From Spirosoma aerolatum (GTDB lineage: Bacteria; Bacteroidota; Bacteroidia; Cytophagales; Spirosomataceae), in assembly GCF_002056795.1 (NCBI RefSeq), contig NZ_CP020104.1, positions 5,651,501 to 5,715,500 on the forward strand: a DNA stretch of 64,000 bases, given 5' to 3'. Position numbers and translations under genes: made by a program. Positions within the stretch are counted from its first letter, which is position 1; each line of letters starts with the position of its first letter. The notes beneath the pieces were generated by a model. It had not been told where the DNA came from, did not search any database, and saw only the letters and a program-made list of their open reading frames with translations. Shown here in pieces: positions 54,170-63,088 of this stretch.

Positions 54170-55384
54170 TCAGGCCGGATACTCGTGCGGTAACGGAATA
54201 TCGATGCGTTCGTTTACGGGTAAGCCCTGTTTGTTCATTTGTTCAATAAACGGATCGGGATCAAGCTCTTCACAATTCCAGACACCCGGCTTCATCCAGA
54301 CACCCGTCAGCATGAGCATAGCGCCAATCATGGCTGGCACGCCGGTGGTATAGCTAACGGCCTGCCCCCGAACTTCTTTATACGTCTCGGCATGATCGCA
54401 GTTGTTCCAGATGAAGTAGGTACGCTCATTGCCATCCTTCACCCCCTTGATCTGGCACCCGATACTGGTTTGGCCGGTATAGTTTTCACCCAATGAGTCA
54501 GGAGCGGGTAGTACGGCTTTCAGGAACTCAAGCGGTACAATGTCCATGCCCTGAAACTTGATAGGGTCAATACGCGTCATGCCTACGTTTTGCAGTACCT
54601 CCAGGTGGGTCAGATACGCCTGTCCGAAGGTCATCCAGAAACGAGCCCGTTTCAGCGTTGGGAAGTTTTTCACCAACGATTCCAGTTCTTCGTGGTAGAG
54701 TACATACGACTCCCGTGGTCCAATGCCGGGATAGTCGATAGGCTTATGAACACTCATGGCCGGAATCTCCACCCATTCCCCATTTTCCCAGTAGCGACCG
54801 GGCTGGGTAATTTCCCGAATATTGATTTCTGGATTAAAATTAGTCGCAAATGCCTTTCCGTGGTTCCCCGCATTGCAGTCAACAATATCAAGGTAATCCA
54901 TCCGGTCGAAGTAGTGTTTGGCAGCATAGGCCGTAAATACCTGCGTAGCCCCCGGATCGAAGCCACAACCCAGCAACGCCATCAGGCCAGCCTGCTCGAA
55001 ACGCTCTTTATAGGCCCACTGCCAGCTATATTCAAACTTGGCAACGTCCTTGGGTTCGTAATTGGCCGTATCCATATAGTGTACACCCGCTTCCAGACAG
55101 GCATCCATAATAGGCAAATCCTGATACGGCAGTGCCACATTGATAACCAACACGGGATTGAACGACCGGATTAAGGCAACCGTTTCGGCCACCACATCGG
55201 CATCGACCTGCGCCGTTTGAATCGTTACGCCGTGCATTTCCTGAATCTCGGCTGCGATACGGTCGCATTTTGCCTTGGTACGGCTAGCCAGCATGATACT
55301 GGTAAATACGTTGCTGTTCATGGCGCACTTATGCGCTACCACGCTACCAACACCACCCGCCCCAATAATGAGCACCTTTGCCAT
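54170..55384 (-). CDS. Carboxyspermidine dehydrogenase (saccharopine dehydrogenase family)
   Basis: 404 residues. The N-terminus is a Rossmann fold ('VLIIGAGGVGSVVAHKCA'), and the rest matches the short saccharopine dehydrogenase-like enzymes ('GCGFDPGATQVFTAYAAKH', 'VDCNAGNHGKAFATNFNPEI'). These enzymes condense putrescine with aspartate semialdehyde using NADPH to form carboxyspermidine. The decarboxylase that completes the route is encoded 2.2 kb downstream on the same strand (50787-51938), which strongly supports this over lysine metabolism. Its own terminator closes the transcript before the envelope genes. Confidence 0.88.
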   Translation of the reverse strand: MAKVLIIGAGGVGSVVAHKCAMNSNVFTSIMLASRTKAKCDRIAAEIQEMHGVTIQTAQVDADVVAETVALIRSFNPVLVINVALPYQDLPIMDACLEAGVHYMDTANYEPKDVAKFEYSWQWAYKERFEQAGLMALLGCGFDPGATQVFTAYAAKHYFDRMDYLDIVDCNAGNHGKAFATNFNPEINIREITQPGRYWENGEWVEIPAMSVHKPIDYPGIGPRESYVLYHEELESLVKNFPTLKRARFWMTFGQAYLTHLEVLQNVGMTRIDPIKFQGMDIVPLEFLKAVLPAPDSLGENYTGQTSIGCQIKGVKDGNERTYFIWNNCDHAETYKEVRGQAVSYTTGVPAMIGAMLMLTGVWMKPGVWNCEELDPDPFIEQMNKQGLPVNERIDIPLPHEYPA

Positions 55385-55594
55385 CTATCTGAATCTAAAA
55401 GTTTGTGTGTTTCGTTTTCGGCTGCAAAGATAGGGAAAGCAGGGAAGGGTTGTTTTAAAGAGTGAAAGAATGCAAGATCGAACGAGTGAAACCTGCTGTT
55501 GTCAGCCATTTGCCTTTTGCTCATTCACTGTTTCGCTCATTTTGTCGCAATAAACTCGAATAGTCCAAAAAATCTCGAAAAATTCATGTCGCTC

Positions 55595-55619
55595 TAACAA
55601 ATACTTAGTATATTTGTTA
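55595..55619 (+). promoter_or_regulatory. Palindromic promoter: TAACAAATA-N7-TATTTGTTA over a -7 box
   Basis: TAACAAATA (55595-55603) and TATTTGTTA (55611-55619) are perfect inverted repeats with a 7-base spacer. TATATTTG (55609-55616) is an exact -7 box lying across the right half. A protein bound to the palindrome would block this promoter. It is 36 bases ahead of the unknown gene at 55655. Confidence 0.6.
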
Positions 55620-55654
55620 AGTAGACAATTAATCACTCCCTAATTACTCTCGTT

Positions 55655-56095
55655 ATGAAATTTGTTTCTTCCACAGGTTCTCCCGATTCATTCGAAATGG
55701 CTATTGTCGGGTATGGTAAGGTCACTACAACCTGGCGGGACCGCAATCGGCTTCAGTGCCGTTTTTCGACATTCTGGCGTCAAAAAGCTGATACGCGGTC
55801 GGCTCTTCTACAAACCTGGGAAGTAAAGCGGTTATTGGTAAGTTTACGCTCGTTGTGGAATAAGGCATCCAATCACATTACGCTAAACTTTTCACAGCCC
55901 GGTTTAAGTGTAGAGGCCAAAGCCCTTTCCAACGATCAGTATCGCCTGCAAATTCAGCTTAATCATGAGCTTACCCCATCCTGGCATACGTACCCCGATT
56001 TTCCACTGGAAATGGATATTCTTCTCAACCGAAATCAGCTTCAGGAAGCTATTCAGGACTTGTCGGGCCAGGTAGATACCTATCCCGAACGGTAA
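55655..56095 (+). CDS. Protein of unknown function
   Basis: 146 residues, no signal peptide or membrane segment. It is basic in the first half, and the second half alternates hydrophobic and polar residues in a beta-strand manner ('HITLNFSQPGLSVEAKALS', 'YRLQIQLNHELTPSWHTYP'). No family was recognised. It stands alone with a well-formed palindromic promoter, which argues that it is a real, regulated gene. The nearest regulator is the TetR gene downstream, but their link is only by position. Confidence 0.6.
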   Translation: MKFVSSTGSPDSFEMAIVGYGKVTTTWRDRNRLQCRFSTFWRQKADTRSALLQTWEVKRLLVSLRSLWNKASNHITLNFSQPGLSVEAKALSNDQYRLQIQLNHELTPSWHTYPDFPLEMDILLNRNQLQEAIQDLSGQVDTYPER

Positions 56096-56398
56096 TTCAT
56101 GCTTAATTGGGCAATGTCTCTCTGGGCCATTGGCTAATTTTTACCGTTTCCATAAGGCACAGCCGGATTTGTATAGCTGTGCACTAATAGTATAGTGCAG
56201 AGGATAGAATAACTCCGTTTGTCAATCATTTTGCGCTTTATTTTTATTTTTAGTGTAACTAGTGGTTGACAACCTCAACGGTTATATTCATATTTGTAGC
56301 TACAGTAGATTTGCTACCATTTTAGCAGACTGTTTAACTCCCAAAGCATACAAACGTATATAACTGAATCCTCTTTAAACATAAAACGACCCAATTGT
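56096..56398. other. 303-base gap before the TetR gene
   Basis: Two overlapping weak hairpins can be drawn: GCACAGC (56157-56163) with GCTGTGC (56176-56182), and GCACTA (56181-56186) with a TAGTGC at about 56193-56198. 'CATATTTG' near 56289-56296 is one base off a -7 box. No coding frame of note was seen. Confidence 0.4.
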
Positions 56399-57049
56399 AT
56401 GAAAGTCGTCAAGCGAAGAAATCGCCAGATGACCATGGAACGTATCCTGCGCGCCATGGGAGAAGTAATGGCTGAACGCGGTACCGAAAAAGCAGGTATT
56501 AATGCCGTTGCTGAGCGTGCCGGAGTCAACAAAGTATTAATCTACCGTTATTTCGGTGGTTGGAATGGCTTGCTGGAAGCCTACGTACATCGCGGATTCT
56601 TCCTCTCGATGTTTAATGATAAGTTTCTGGATTCCGTACCCGATAACCTGGCTCCAGAAGCCCGCAGCAAAGCCTGGTCGGAATATACCATCCAGTTCAT
56701 GCGTGAGTTCCGGAATCGGAAATCGTCTCAGGAATTAATTCGCTGGGAAATGGCAAATGGTGAAACCGAACTAGCGCGTCGCCTGGCCGACTTCCGTGAC
56801 CAATCCTATAAAACGATGGTGAGCAAGCTCGCTCCGTATGCAGCTTTTGATCCTATCGCCATCACCAGTTTAATGGTTGCTGCCGTGACCCATCTGGTTC
56901 TTACCAGCAATCACCGCGATCATATCGGCGACATCGACCTGCGCTCCGATGCGGGTTGGGAACGTCTGGAGACCGCTATTCGCCGGATTTACTCCAGCCT
57001 GAATATTGCACTCGATCGCGAAAATTCGAAGAAAGAGGAAGCAAAGTAA
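56399..57049 (+). CDS. TetR-family transcriptional regulator
   Basis: 216 residues. The helix-turn-helix lies at about 20-60 ('AMGEVMAERGTEKAGINAVAERAGVNKVLIYRYFGG', residues 17-52). The C-terminal ligand domain is hydrophobic and helical with no recognisable family. It has a basic N-terminus ('MKVVKRRNRQMT'). The stop codon lies in a 33-bp perfect hairpin shared with the convergent aminopeptidase. Its targets are unknown; the unknown gene just upstream with its palindromic promoter is one candidate. Confidence 0.85.
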   Translation: MKVVKRRNRQMTMERILRAMGEVMAERGTEKAGINAVAERAGVNKVLIYRYFGGWNGLLEAYVHRGFFLSMFNDKFLDSVPDNLAPEARSKAWSEYTIQFMREFRNRKSSQELIRWEMANGETELARRLADFRDQSYKTMVSKLAPYAAFDPIAITSLMVAAVTHLVLTSNHRDHIGDIDLRSDAGWERLETAIRRIYSSLNIALDRENSKKEEAK

Positions 57050-57121
57050 TTAATGAATAATGGATAATGAACAATGGGTTTAGTAACTCCATTGTTCATT
57101 ATCCATTATTCATTAATTACT
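57045..57121. terminator. 33-bp perfect hairpin holding both convergent stop codons
   Basis: Bases 57045-57077 are the exact reverse complement of 57089-57121, with an 11-base loop. The stop codon of the TetR gene (57047-57049) is in the left arm, and that of the minus-strand aminopeptidase (57117-57119) is its mirror image in the right arm. Confidence 0.8.
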
Positions 57122-58415
57122 GATTGTTCATCAATTCCTCAATCTCGTCGGCTTCCAGAGGGATGTTGCCCATTAAGTCGATGTTACCCGATTCGGTCAG
57201 CAATACGTTATTTTCGAGCCGGATCCCGAGCTTCTCTTCACGTATATAGATACCCGGTTCAACGGTAAATACCATTCCGGCTTCCATGCGTCGGTACTTA
57301 TTGCCCACATCATGTACATCCAGTCCAAGGAAGTGTGAGGTGCCATGCATGAAGTATTTCTTGTAGAGTGGTGCATCCGGGTCCTGTTTTTCTACGGCCG
57401 TCCGATCCAGTAAGCCCAGGCCAATCAATTCCGACTCCATAACTTTACCCACCTCCCGGTGGTAATCGTCCCAGAGGTTACCCGGCCGGAGCATTTGAGT
57501 GGCCTCCTTCATTACCCGTAATACGGCATCGTATACCGCCCGTTGCCGCTCCGTAAAACGGCCATTCACTGGGACCGAACGGGTCATATCAGCATTATAA
57601 TTGGCATATTCGGCACCAATATCGAGCAAGATCATGTCGCCATCCTGGCATTGCTGGCTATTATCGATGTAATGCAGCACACAGGCATTGGCTCCCGATG
57701 CAATAATCGGGCTATAAGCCGAACCCCGTGAGCGATTTTTGAGGTATTCGTGCATCATTTCGGCCTCAATTTCATACTCCCAAACGCCAGGTTTAATAAA
57801 CTTGAGTAACCGCCGAAACATCGTATCGGTTATGTCGATAGCTTTTTGGATAAGAGGCACCTCCAGCGGCTGCTTGATGGCCCGAAGGGAATGCATCAAT
57901 GGAGCAAGCCGTTCCAGATGATGCAATGGATACTTCCGCTTAAACTCGTCGATAAAACGGGCGTCGCGGGTTTGCACCTCGATACCAGCTCGGGTATGTT
58001 CATTCGAATTCAGATACACCCGTTCAGCCTCGAAGATCATCTGAATAAACACCTGCTCGAACTGATGCGTCCAGTAAATCTGCTTCTGTGGGATGCCCGT
58101 TGCCTGCTCAGCCTCCGCTTTGGTTAGCTTATGCCCTTCCCAGATTTCGATAAGTTCGCTGGTTTCACGCAGGAAGAGAACTTCCCGAAATTTTTCATCA
58201 GGATGGTCGGGAAACAATACCAATTGGGTTTCTTCCTGATCGACGCCCGTCAGGTAAAACAGGTCACTATTTTGCCGGAACCCCATCGTACCATCGGCAT
58301 TGGTTGGCATGATGTCATTAGCGTTTAAAACGACTAATGATTTTGGCTTCAGCAGTTGGCTAAGCCGCTGACGATTCTGAATAAAAAGCTGCTTATCGAT
58401 TGGTAAATAACGCAT
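57117..58415 (-). CDS. pepP: Xaa-Pro aminopeptidase (aminopeptidase P)
   Basis: 432 residues, full length. The N-terminal domain ('RQNSDLFYLTGVDQEETQLVLFP', about 46-68) is that of aminopeptidase P, and the C-terminal pita-bread fold carries the two-metal site: Asp in 'LLDIGAEYANYNADMTRS', His in 'HGTSHFLGLDVHDVG', and Glu in 'VFTVEPGIYI' and 'GIRLENNVL'. It removes the N-terminal residue ahead of proline in peptides, in the cytoplasm. It is divergent from the subtilase gene, 141 bases apart, so peptide breakdown and protease export are next to each other. Confidence 0.95.
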   Translation of the reverse strand: MRYLPIDKQLFIQNRQRLSQLLKPKSLVVLNANDIMPTNADGTMGFRQNSDLFYLTGVDQEETQLVLFPDHPDEKFREVLFLRETSELIEIWEGHKLTKAEAEQATGIPQKQIYWTHQFEQVFIQMIFEAERVYLNSNEHTRAGIEVQTRDARFIDEFKRKYPLHHLERLAPLMHSLRAIKQPLEVPLIQKAIDITDTMFRRLLKFIKPGVWEYEIEAEMMHEYLKNRSRGSAYSPIIASGANACVLHYIDNSQQCQDGDMILLDIGAEYANYNADMTRSVPVNGRFTERQRAVYDAVLRVMKEATQMLRPGNLWDDYHREVGKVMESELIGLGLLDRTAVEKQDPDAPLYKKYFMHGTSHFLGLDVHDVGNKYRRMEAGMVFTVEPGIYIREEKLGIRLENNVLLTESGNIDLMGNIPLEADEIEELMNNQ

Positions 58416-58556
58416 ACGGTATACCGTGTAGGCTTAGTTATTTTTGATTATATTGCAAAGAAACTCAAAACCCAGAACAGTTTTAGCGTGTTTCTGAGTT
58501 AAGAACTTATTGGCCTTGCTTCAGTGAGGCCACGCGTTTTCTGACCTAAACGAATC

Positions 58557-60104
58557 ATGATTGTACGCCTAACCGCGTTTTTCTGCCTGTTCATCCAGCT
58601 GGTGCAGGCACAACCTAATGAGGCCCGTTCCGAAGCCCCTAAATATTGGGTTTTGCTTCGCGACAAAGACCTTTCCTCTTCGCCCGCTTTGTCGCCACAG
58701 TCCATCGCTCAACGTCAACAGCAACATTTACCCCTCGATGAAACAGATCTTGCCGTATCGGGAACTTATCTGTCTGCCTTAAAGCAGGCCGGTATTCAGC
58801 CAGTTTGTCAATCACGGTGGTTGAATGCCGTATCGGCCAGGCTAACCAACGCGCAATATGCTCAGGTTATGGCGATGCCGTTTGTGAAAGGCATTCAGGC
58901 AATTGATCAAGCCATTGTAATTACCAGCATCGAGGTTCCTTCGAAACTACAAATGGCCCCGGTCATGACCCAGATTCAGGCCCCTAATTTTGCTCAGGCC
59001 GGACTAACGGGCCGTTTTGTTAACATTGGGGTGATCGATGCGGGCTTCTTCGGTGCAGACTCTGCCAGTTCGTTAAAGCACGTATTCGAGCGACAGGGCG
59101 TTAAGCAGGTTCGCGATTACGTCAATGAAAAGAAAACGCAGAACAACCTGTTGCGCACACTCGAAACCATGTCTGATTTTCATGGCACCGAGGTAATGGC
59201 CGCCATTGCCGGTAGCGATCCGACCGAAAACATTCAGTTTGGTTTAGCTACCGATGCCACATTCTACCTGGCCCGTACTGATCAGGGCAATCGTGAATAC
59301 AGGGGCGAAGAAGACAACTGGGTGGCCGCTATGGAATGGATGGATAGCTTAGGTGTACGGTTGATTAACACCTCGCTGGGCTATGCCAAAGGCATGAGCA
59401 ATCCGAAAGAGAACTACGAACCCAGCCAGATGGATGGCCACACGAGCCTGATTAGCCGGGCGGCTCAGATTGCAGCCGATAAAAAGGGGATTCTAATTGT
59501 TGTTTCAGCCGGAAATGAAGGCGACGACCGTTCATGGCGGATTATCAGTACACCTGCCGATGCGCAGGGGGTACTCGCCATTGGTGCCACCAACAGCCGG
59601 CTCTGGAATCGGATTGGCTACAGCAGCATTGGCCCCGAAAACCTTCCTTATCTAAAACCCAATGTTTCCTGTTTCTCACTCTATGGCACTTCGCTGTCGG
59701 CTCCCGTTATTACAGGTTTTGCGGCCTGTATTATGCAGGCGAATCCGAAGCTGACCAATAAGCAGGTCATGGAAATCATTGAGAAATCGTCGCACCTATA
59801 TCCATACGGCAACAATTATGTAGGCTATGGTGTACCACAGGCATCGCGGGCACTGGCTTTACTTCATAATCAAGAACTACCGGTAACAACCCGATCGGTT
59901 AAGGCCAGTGGAAAAACATTCCATTGGCCCGTTGATGGAAACGAGGCTACCGTATCGGTGTTTCATAAGAAAGATGCTACACACGTGCTGCAACAGGAAG
60001 CCGTAAAAGTCAATAATGGCCAACTGACGCTGCGTCGTTCATCGAACGAAAAACAAACCACCATCGATCTCAAAAAAGAGGTGGTAGAGGTAATCTGGGA
60101 ATGA
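58557..60104 (+). CDS. Secreted subtilisin-like serine protease (S8)
   Basis: 515 residues with a signal peptide ending near 'QLVQAQ'. An N-terminal inhibitor-like propeptide (about 28-125) is followed by the protease domain with the catalytic triad D161 ('GVIDAGFFG'), H209 ('DFHGTEVMAA') and S379 ('YGTSLSAP'), and the oxyanion N320 ('SAGNEGD'). The C-terminal 90 residues look like a small beta domain with no clear sorting signal of the type IX system. It probably degrades extracellular protein for nutrition. Confidence 0.93.
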   Translation: MIVRLTAFFCLFIQLVQAQPNEARSEAPKYWVLLRDKDLSSSPALSPQSIAQRQQQHLPLDETDLAVSGTYLSALKQAGIQPVCQSRWLNAVSARLTNAQYAQVMAMPFVKGIQAIDQAIVITSIEVPSKLQMAPVMTQIQAPNFAQAGLTGRFVNIGVIDAGFFGADSASSLKHVFERQGVKQVRDYVNEKKTQNNLLRTLETMSDFHGTEVMAAIAGSDPTENIQFGLATDATFYLARTDQGNREYRGEEDNWVAAMEWMDSLGVRLINTSLGYAKGMSNPKENYEPSQMDGHTSLISRAAQIAADKKGILIVVSAGNEGDDRSWRIISTPADAQGVLAIGATNSRLWNRIGYSSIGPENLPYLKPNVSCFSLYGTSLSAPVITGFAACIMQANPKLTNKQVMEIIEKSSHLYPYGNNYVGYGVPQASRALALLHNQELPVTTRSVKASGKTFHWPVDGNEATVSVFHKKDATHVLQQEAVKVNNGQLTLRRSSNEKQTTIDLKKEVVEVIWE

Positions 60105-60164
60105 TTGATTTACGGTATGAAGAAAATTTAATTTCCGTTTCAGATAGAGCTTATATGGAGGGTG

Positions 60165-60172
60165 TAGGTTTG
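60165..60172 (+). promoter_or_regulatory. -7 promoter box ahead of the OB-fold-like gene
   Basis: TAGGTTTG is an exact TAnnTTTG, 34 bases before the ATG at 60206. Confidence 0.5.
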
Positions 60173-60205
60173 CTTCCGTAATCACACAGTGACAAATAAC
60201 TGAAC

Positions 60206-61009
60206 ATGGAAACGAACACAAAACTAATGGCTCTGGCTATCCTGGCAGCCTCCTTAACCGCTCCGCTTACCTACGCCCAACAAGCAGCTCCTACCCCGCC
60301 TGAACCACCGGCTCCGGGGATCGCTCTCAACCATCCTCTAGCTGGACCACATCAGCCTGGTCGGCCCGGCCCAGGTAAGCATGGTCGGCATTCCGGCGAC
60401 TTCCGCAATCAACGTGGGCCGGGGCGTGAACCACAGGCGCATGGACTTACCTCGCTCACAACCGTTACAGGAACGGTAGGGCAATGGATTACCAACGACG
60501 AATCGGTATTGGATGGATTCACCATCGGAACAGGGACAACAGCGACAACGGTTAAATTTCCCTCTCACCTCGGGAAACAGATTCAGCAGGCCGTTAAACC
60601 CGGTAGCTCTGTTAGTGTAACAGGTTATTCGGACACAACACCTAAAGGAGAAACCGTTTTCCTGCTAAATAGCCTGACATCTGGAAAATCGACTGTTATG
60701 CATACCCCACCAGCCCGGCCAGCTACCTTGGCCGAACCACCGGCTCTGGCCAGCGCTACCGGCAAAATCGCCGATTACCGAATGGACCGTGAAGGCCGTG
60801 TGAATGGGTTTGTGCTGGATGACAAAACAATTGTGACGATCCCCCCCCATGTAGCGTATCAGCTCACGAATCTGGCGAAGAAAGGGAATACCATAACCGT
60901 TCAGGGTTACCCAAAATCGCTGCATGAAGGGCAGGTGCAACTGGAAAAACTCAACATCCTACGAGCGTCAGTTCTGACCATCAACGGGCAACAATATCTG
61001 GTTAGATAA
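60206..61009 (+). CDS. Exported protein with two OB-fold-like repeats
   Basis: 267 residues with a signal peptide ending near 'TYAQQ'. A Pro/Gly/His-rich linker (about 28-80) leads to two similar halves: 'VTGTVGQWITNDESVLDGF' ... 'VSVTGYSD' and 'ATGKIADYRMDREGRVNGF' ... 'ITVQGYPKS'. Both read as G-x-V-x(n)-DGF-x(n)-V-x-GY, a pattern of small OB-like beta barrels. A role in binding metal or an envelope component is possible, and it lies just upstream of a two-component system that could control or sense it. Nothing decides the function. Confidence 0.65.
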   Translation: METNTKLMALAILAASLTAPLTYAQQAAPTPPEPPAPGIALNHPLAGPHQPGRPGPGKHGRHSGDFRNQRGPGREPQAHGLTSLTTVTGTVGQWITNDESVLDGFTIGTGTTATTVKFPSHLGKQIQQAVKPGSSVSVTGYSDTTPKGETVFLLNSLTSGKSTVMHTPPARPATLAEPPALASATGKIADYRMDREGRVNGFVLDDKTIVTIPPHVAYQLTNLAKKGNTITVQGYPKSLHEGQVQLEKLNILRASVLTINGQQYLVR

Positions 61010-61080
61010 TGATTGAATGACTGAATGATTGAATGACTAAAGTGATTCAATTATTCAGTCATTCAATCATTCAATCATTA
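61007..61080. repeat. TGAATGAY tandem repeats forming a long imperfect hairpin
   Basis: The left side repeats TGAATGAY three times, and the right side is its complement. TAATGATTGAATGA (61007-61020) pairs exactly with 61067-61080, and the stem continues with mismatches towards the centre. It includes the stop codon of the upstream gene (61007-61009) and ends 5 bases before the response-regulator start, so it may limit read-through or translation. Confidence 0.65.
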
Positions 61081-61085
61081 CACGT

Positions 61086-61757
61086 GTGAAAATTCTAGTG
61101 ATCGAAGACGAGCGTAAGCTGGCCCGGTTTATTAAACAGGGACTGGAGCAGCATGGCCATGTTGCCGATCTGACACACTCCGGGTCTGAAGGACTCGATT
61201 ATGTAGCGAGTGGCTTATACGACCTGGTGCTACTTGATCTTATGCTGCCCGGCCAAACAGGCTTCGAAGTACTTCAAAATCTGCGGACATTCGGGCTGAC
61301 CGTCCCCGTTATGATTTTATCGGCCCTGAGCGACCCCGAAAAAGTAGTGCAGGGGCTCGACCTGGGCGCGGTCGATTACCTGCGTAAACCCTTCGATTTC
61401 AATGAACTGCTGGCCCGAATTCGGGTGCTTCAACGCCGGACAGCTACCAGCGACAATGTCGTTTTGCGCGTGGCAGATCTGGAAATGCGCCTGGTAACCC
61501 ATGAGGTCTTCAAGCACGGTGAACGACTTGAGTTAACCAATCGCGAATTTGCCCTACTCGAACTACTCATTCGCCGGCCGGGGCAATTGGTCACCAAAAC
61601 GGAAATCGCGGAGAAAGTATGGTCCATGGATTTCGATATGGGTAGTAATGTGATCGAGGTTCACATCTATCAGCTTCGGAAAAAGCTGGATGCTGCTGGC
61701 AAAGCGGGTTTAATTGAAACGATTATCGGCCGGGGGTATCGGCTCAAAACGGCATGA
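61086..61757 (+). CDS. OmpR-family response regulator
   Basis: 223 residues, GTG start at 61086; the frame opens with the usual 'KILVIEDERKLARF' so no later start fits. The receiver domain has the phospho-acceptor Asp near residue 51 ('DLVLLDLMLPG') and Lys in 'YLRKPF'. The C-terminal winged helix ('LELTNREFALLELLIRRPGQLV', about 152-173; 'VIEVHIYQLRKKLD') binds DNA. It overlaps the sensor kinase gene by 4 bases (ATGA). Its closest pattern is the CusR/CopR group of heavy-metal responders, but this is not certain. The preceding hairpin repeat lies right at the translation start. Confidence 0.93.
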   Translation: MKILVIEDERKLARFIKQGLEQHGHVADLTHSGSEGLDYVASGLYDLVLLDLMLPGQTGFEVLQNLRTFGLTVPVMILSALSDPEKVVQGLDLGAVDYLRKPFDFNELLARIRVLQRRTATSDNVVLRVADLEMRLVTHEVFKHGERLELTNREFALLELLIRRPGQLVTKTEIAEKVWSMDFDMGSNVIEVHIYQLRKKLDAAGKAGLIETIIGRGYRLKTA

Positions 61758-63073
61758 GTCTGCGCAGTCGGATTGTGCTGGCCGTTACAGCCGTGTTTGC
61801 GGTAGTAAGTTTGTCGGCAGGTTGGCTCATGCTCAATCGAGCCGAAAAAAGCCTGCGAACCGCCTTTGACCGGACTCTCCAAACCCGAGCCGATTGGTTA
61901 CTCTCGCTGGTCAGTGTCGACCCGGTTGTGCTGCCCCTCCCAACCGACCGGGAACGAATGCTCATCCGCTATCAAACCTACGGCCACTTGCGCGAGTTAT
62001 TCCGCAGTCCGGGTTTTCCCAATACATTCCGACGCGGTCGCCATCAGCCGTCCATTTCGTACTCGTATCGGTCGGTAATGACCCAAACGACCAGTAACCA
62101 GTTGCCCGACGGTCAGATTTTACTAACGCTGGCTGTACCCGATGCGACTTTGCAGCAGGATATACGCCAACTTCGCTGGCTCTTCGGCCTTGGCTGGCTT
62201 ATGAGCTTATTACTAGCCTTCGGGGCAGGCTATGGCGTAGCTGGCTGGCTCCTTCGGCCAATTCAGAGCATTGTTGAGCAGGCCAACGCCATAAGTTCTA
62301 CCAGCAACAGTAGTCGTATTCAACTCCCCAGCAGCCGCGATGAACTCTATCAATTGACGGACACCCTCAATCAAATGCTGGCCCGTATTCAGGAAAATGT
62401 GGAGTTACAACGCAATTTCTTTGGCGCGGCTGCCCACGAATTACGTACCCCATTGACCATCATGAAAACCGGCCTGGAAGTAACGCTGGGGAACGGCCAG
62501 GTCGATGCGGCAACAAGAGGGTTCCTGAGCGGACAATTGGACGAAGTAAGTAGACTAGCGCGGCTTATTGATGAGTTTTTAGTGCTCAGCCGACCAGATG
62601 CACTTACGCAACCAATCAATATGGCTGAGATCAATCTATCAACTTTATTGACCAATTGCCTGACGCAACTGAGCGTCATTGCGACCGACTATGACGTAAT
62701 CACTCACCTCGACTGGCCAGCCGCGACCGAGGCCACTATACAGACCGATGCTGTCAAACTGGAACATATTCTGCTTAATCTGATCGAAAATGCGATTAAA
62801 TACGCCGTGGCAGCTAGTATCGTAACAGTTCGTTTACAGCGTGCAGCAGCCAACTGGCAAGTTGATATAGAGAATCGTACCGTTCGAGAAAATGGCCCTA
62901 CTCTCGACCTGACACAAGCTTATTTTCAGGCTGATCCACTCAAAGAAGGGCATGGTCTGGGACTTTGGATCGGTTTTCGGCTAACAACCTTACTCGATGG
63001 TGAGTTACATCTAAACTGGCAGAATTTCACATTCAAAAGCACCTTAATTTTGCCGGTTGAGCCAAATAAGTAA
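61754..63073 (+). CDS. Sensor histidine kinase
   Basis: 439 residues. Membrane helices at about 6-24 and 138-162 flank a periplasmic domain of about 110 residues; a HAMP segment and the dimerisation domain follow, with the phospho-His in 'GAAAHELRTPLT' near residue 231. The ATPase domain has the N box 'LLNLIENAIKYAV' and the G2 box 'GHGLGLWIG'. The G1 box (normally DxGxG) is weak: only 'VDIENRTVRENGPTLDL' is found at the place. Operon with the response regulator (ATGA overlap), and DUF486 16 bases downstream. Confidence 0.9.
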   Translation: MSLRSRIVLAVTAVFAVVSLSAGWLMLNRAEKSLRTAFDRTLQTRADWLLSLVSVDPVVLPLPTDRERMLIRYQTYGHLRELFRSPGFPNTFRRGRHQPSISYSYRSVMTQTTSNQLPDGQILLTLAVPDATLQQDIRQLRWLFGLGWLMSLLLAFGAGYGVAGWLLRPIQSIVEQANAISSTSNSSRIQLPSSRDELYQLTDTLNQMLARIQENVELQRNFFGAAAHELRTPLTIMKTGLEVTLGNGQVDAATRGFLSGQLDEVSRLARLIDEFLVLSRPDALTQPINMAEINLSTLLTNCLTQLSVIATDYDVITHLDWPAATEATIQTDAVKLEHILLNLIENAIKYAVAASIVTVRLQRAAANWQVDIENRTVRENGPTLDLTQAYFQADPLKEGHGLGLWIGFRLTTLLDGELHLNWQNFTFKSTLILPVEPNK

Positions 63074-63088
63074 GTTATTTATCACTCC

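Noticed and set aside
61007..61080. Short direct repeats considered as a CRISPR array
   Set aside because: The units are 8 bases with no spacers and form a single hairpin.
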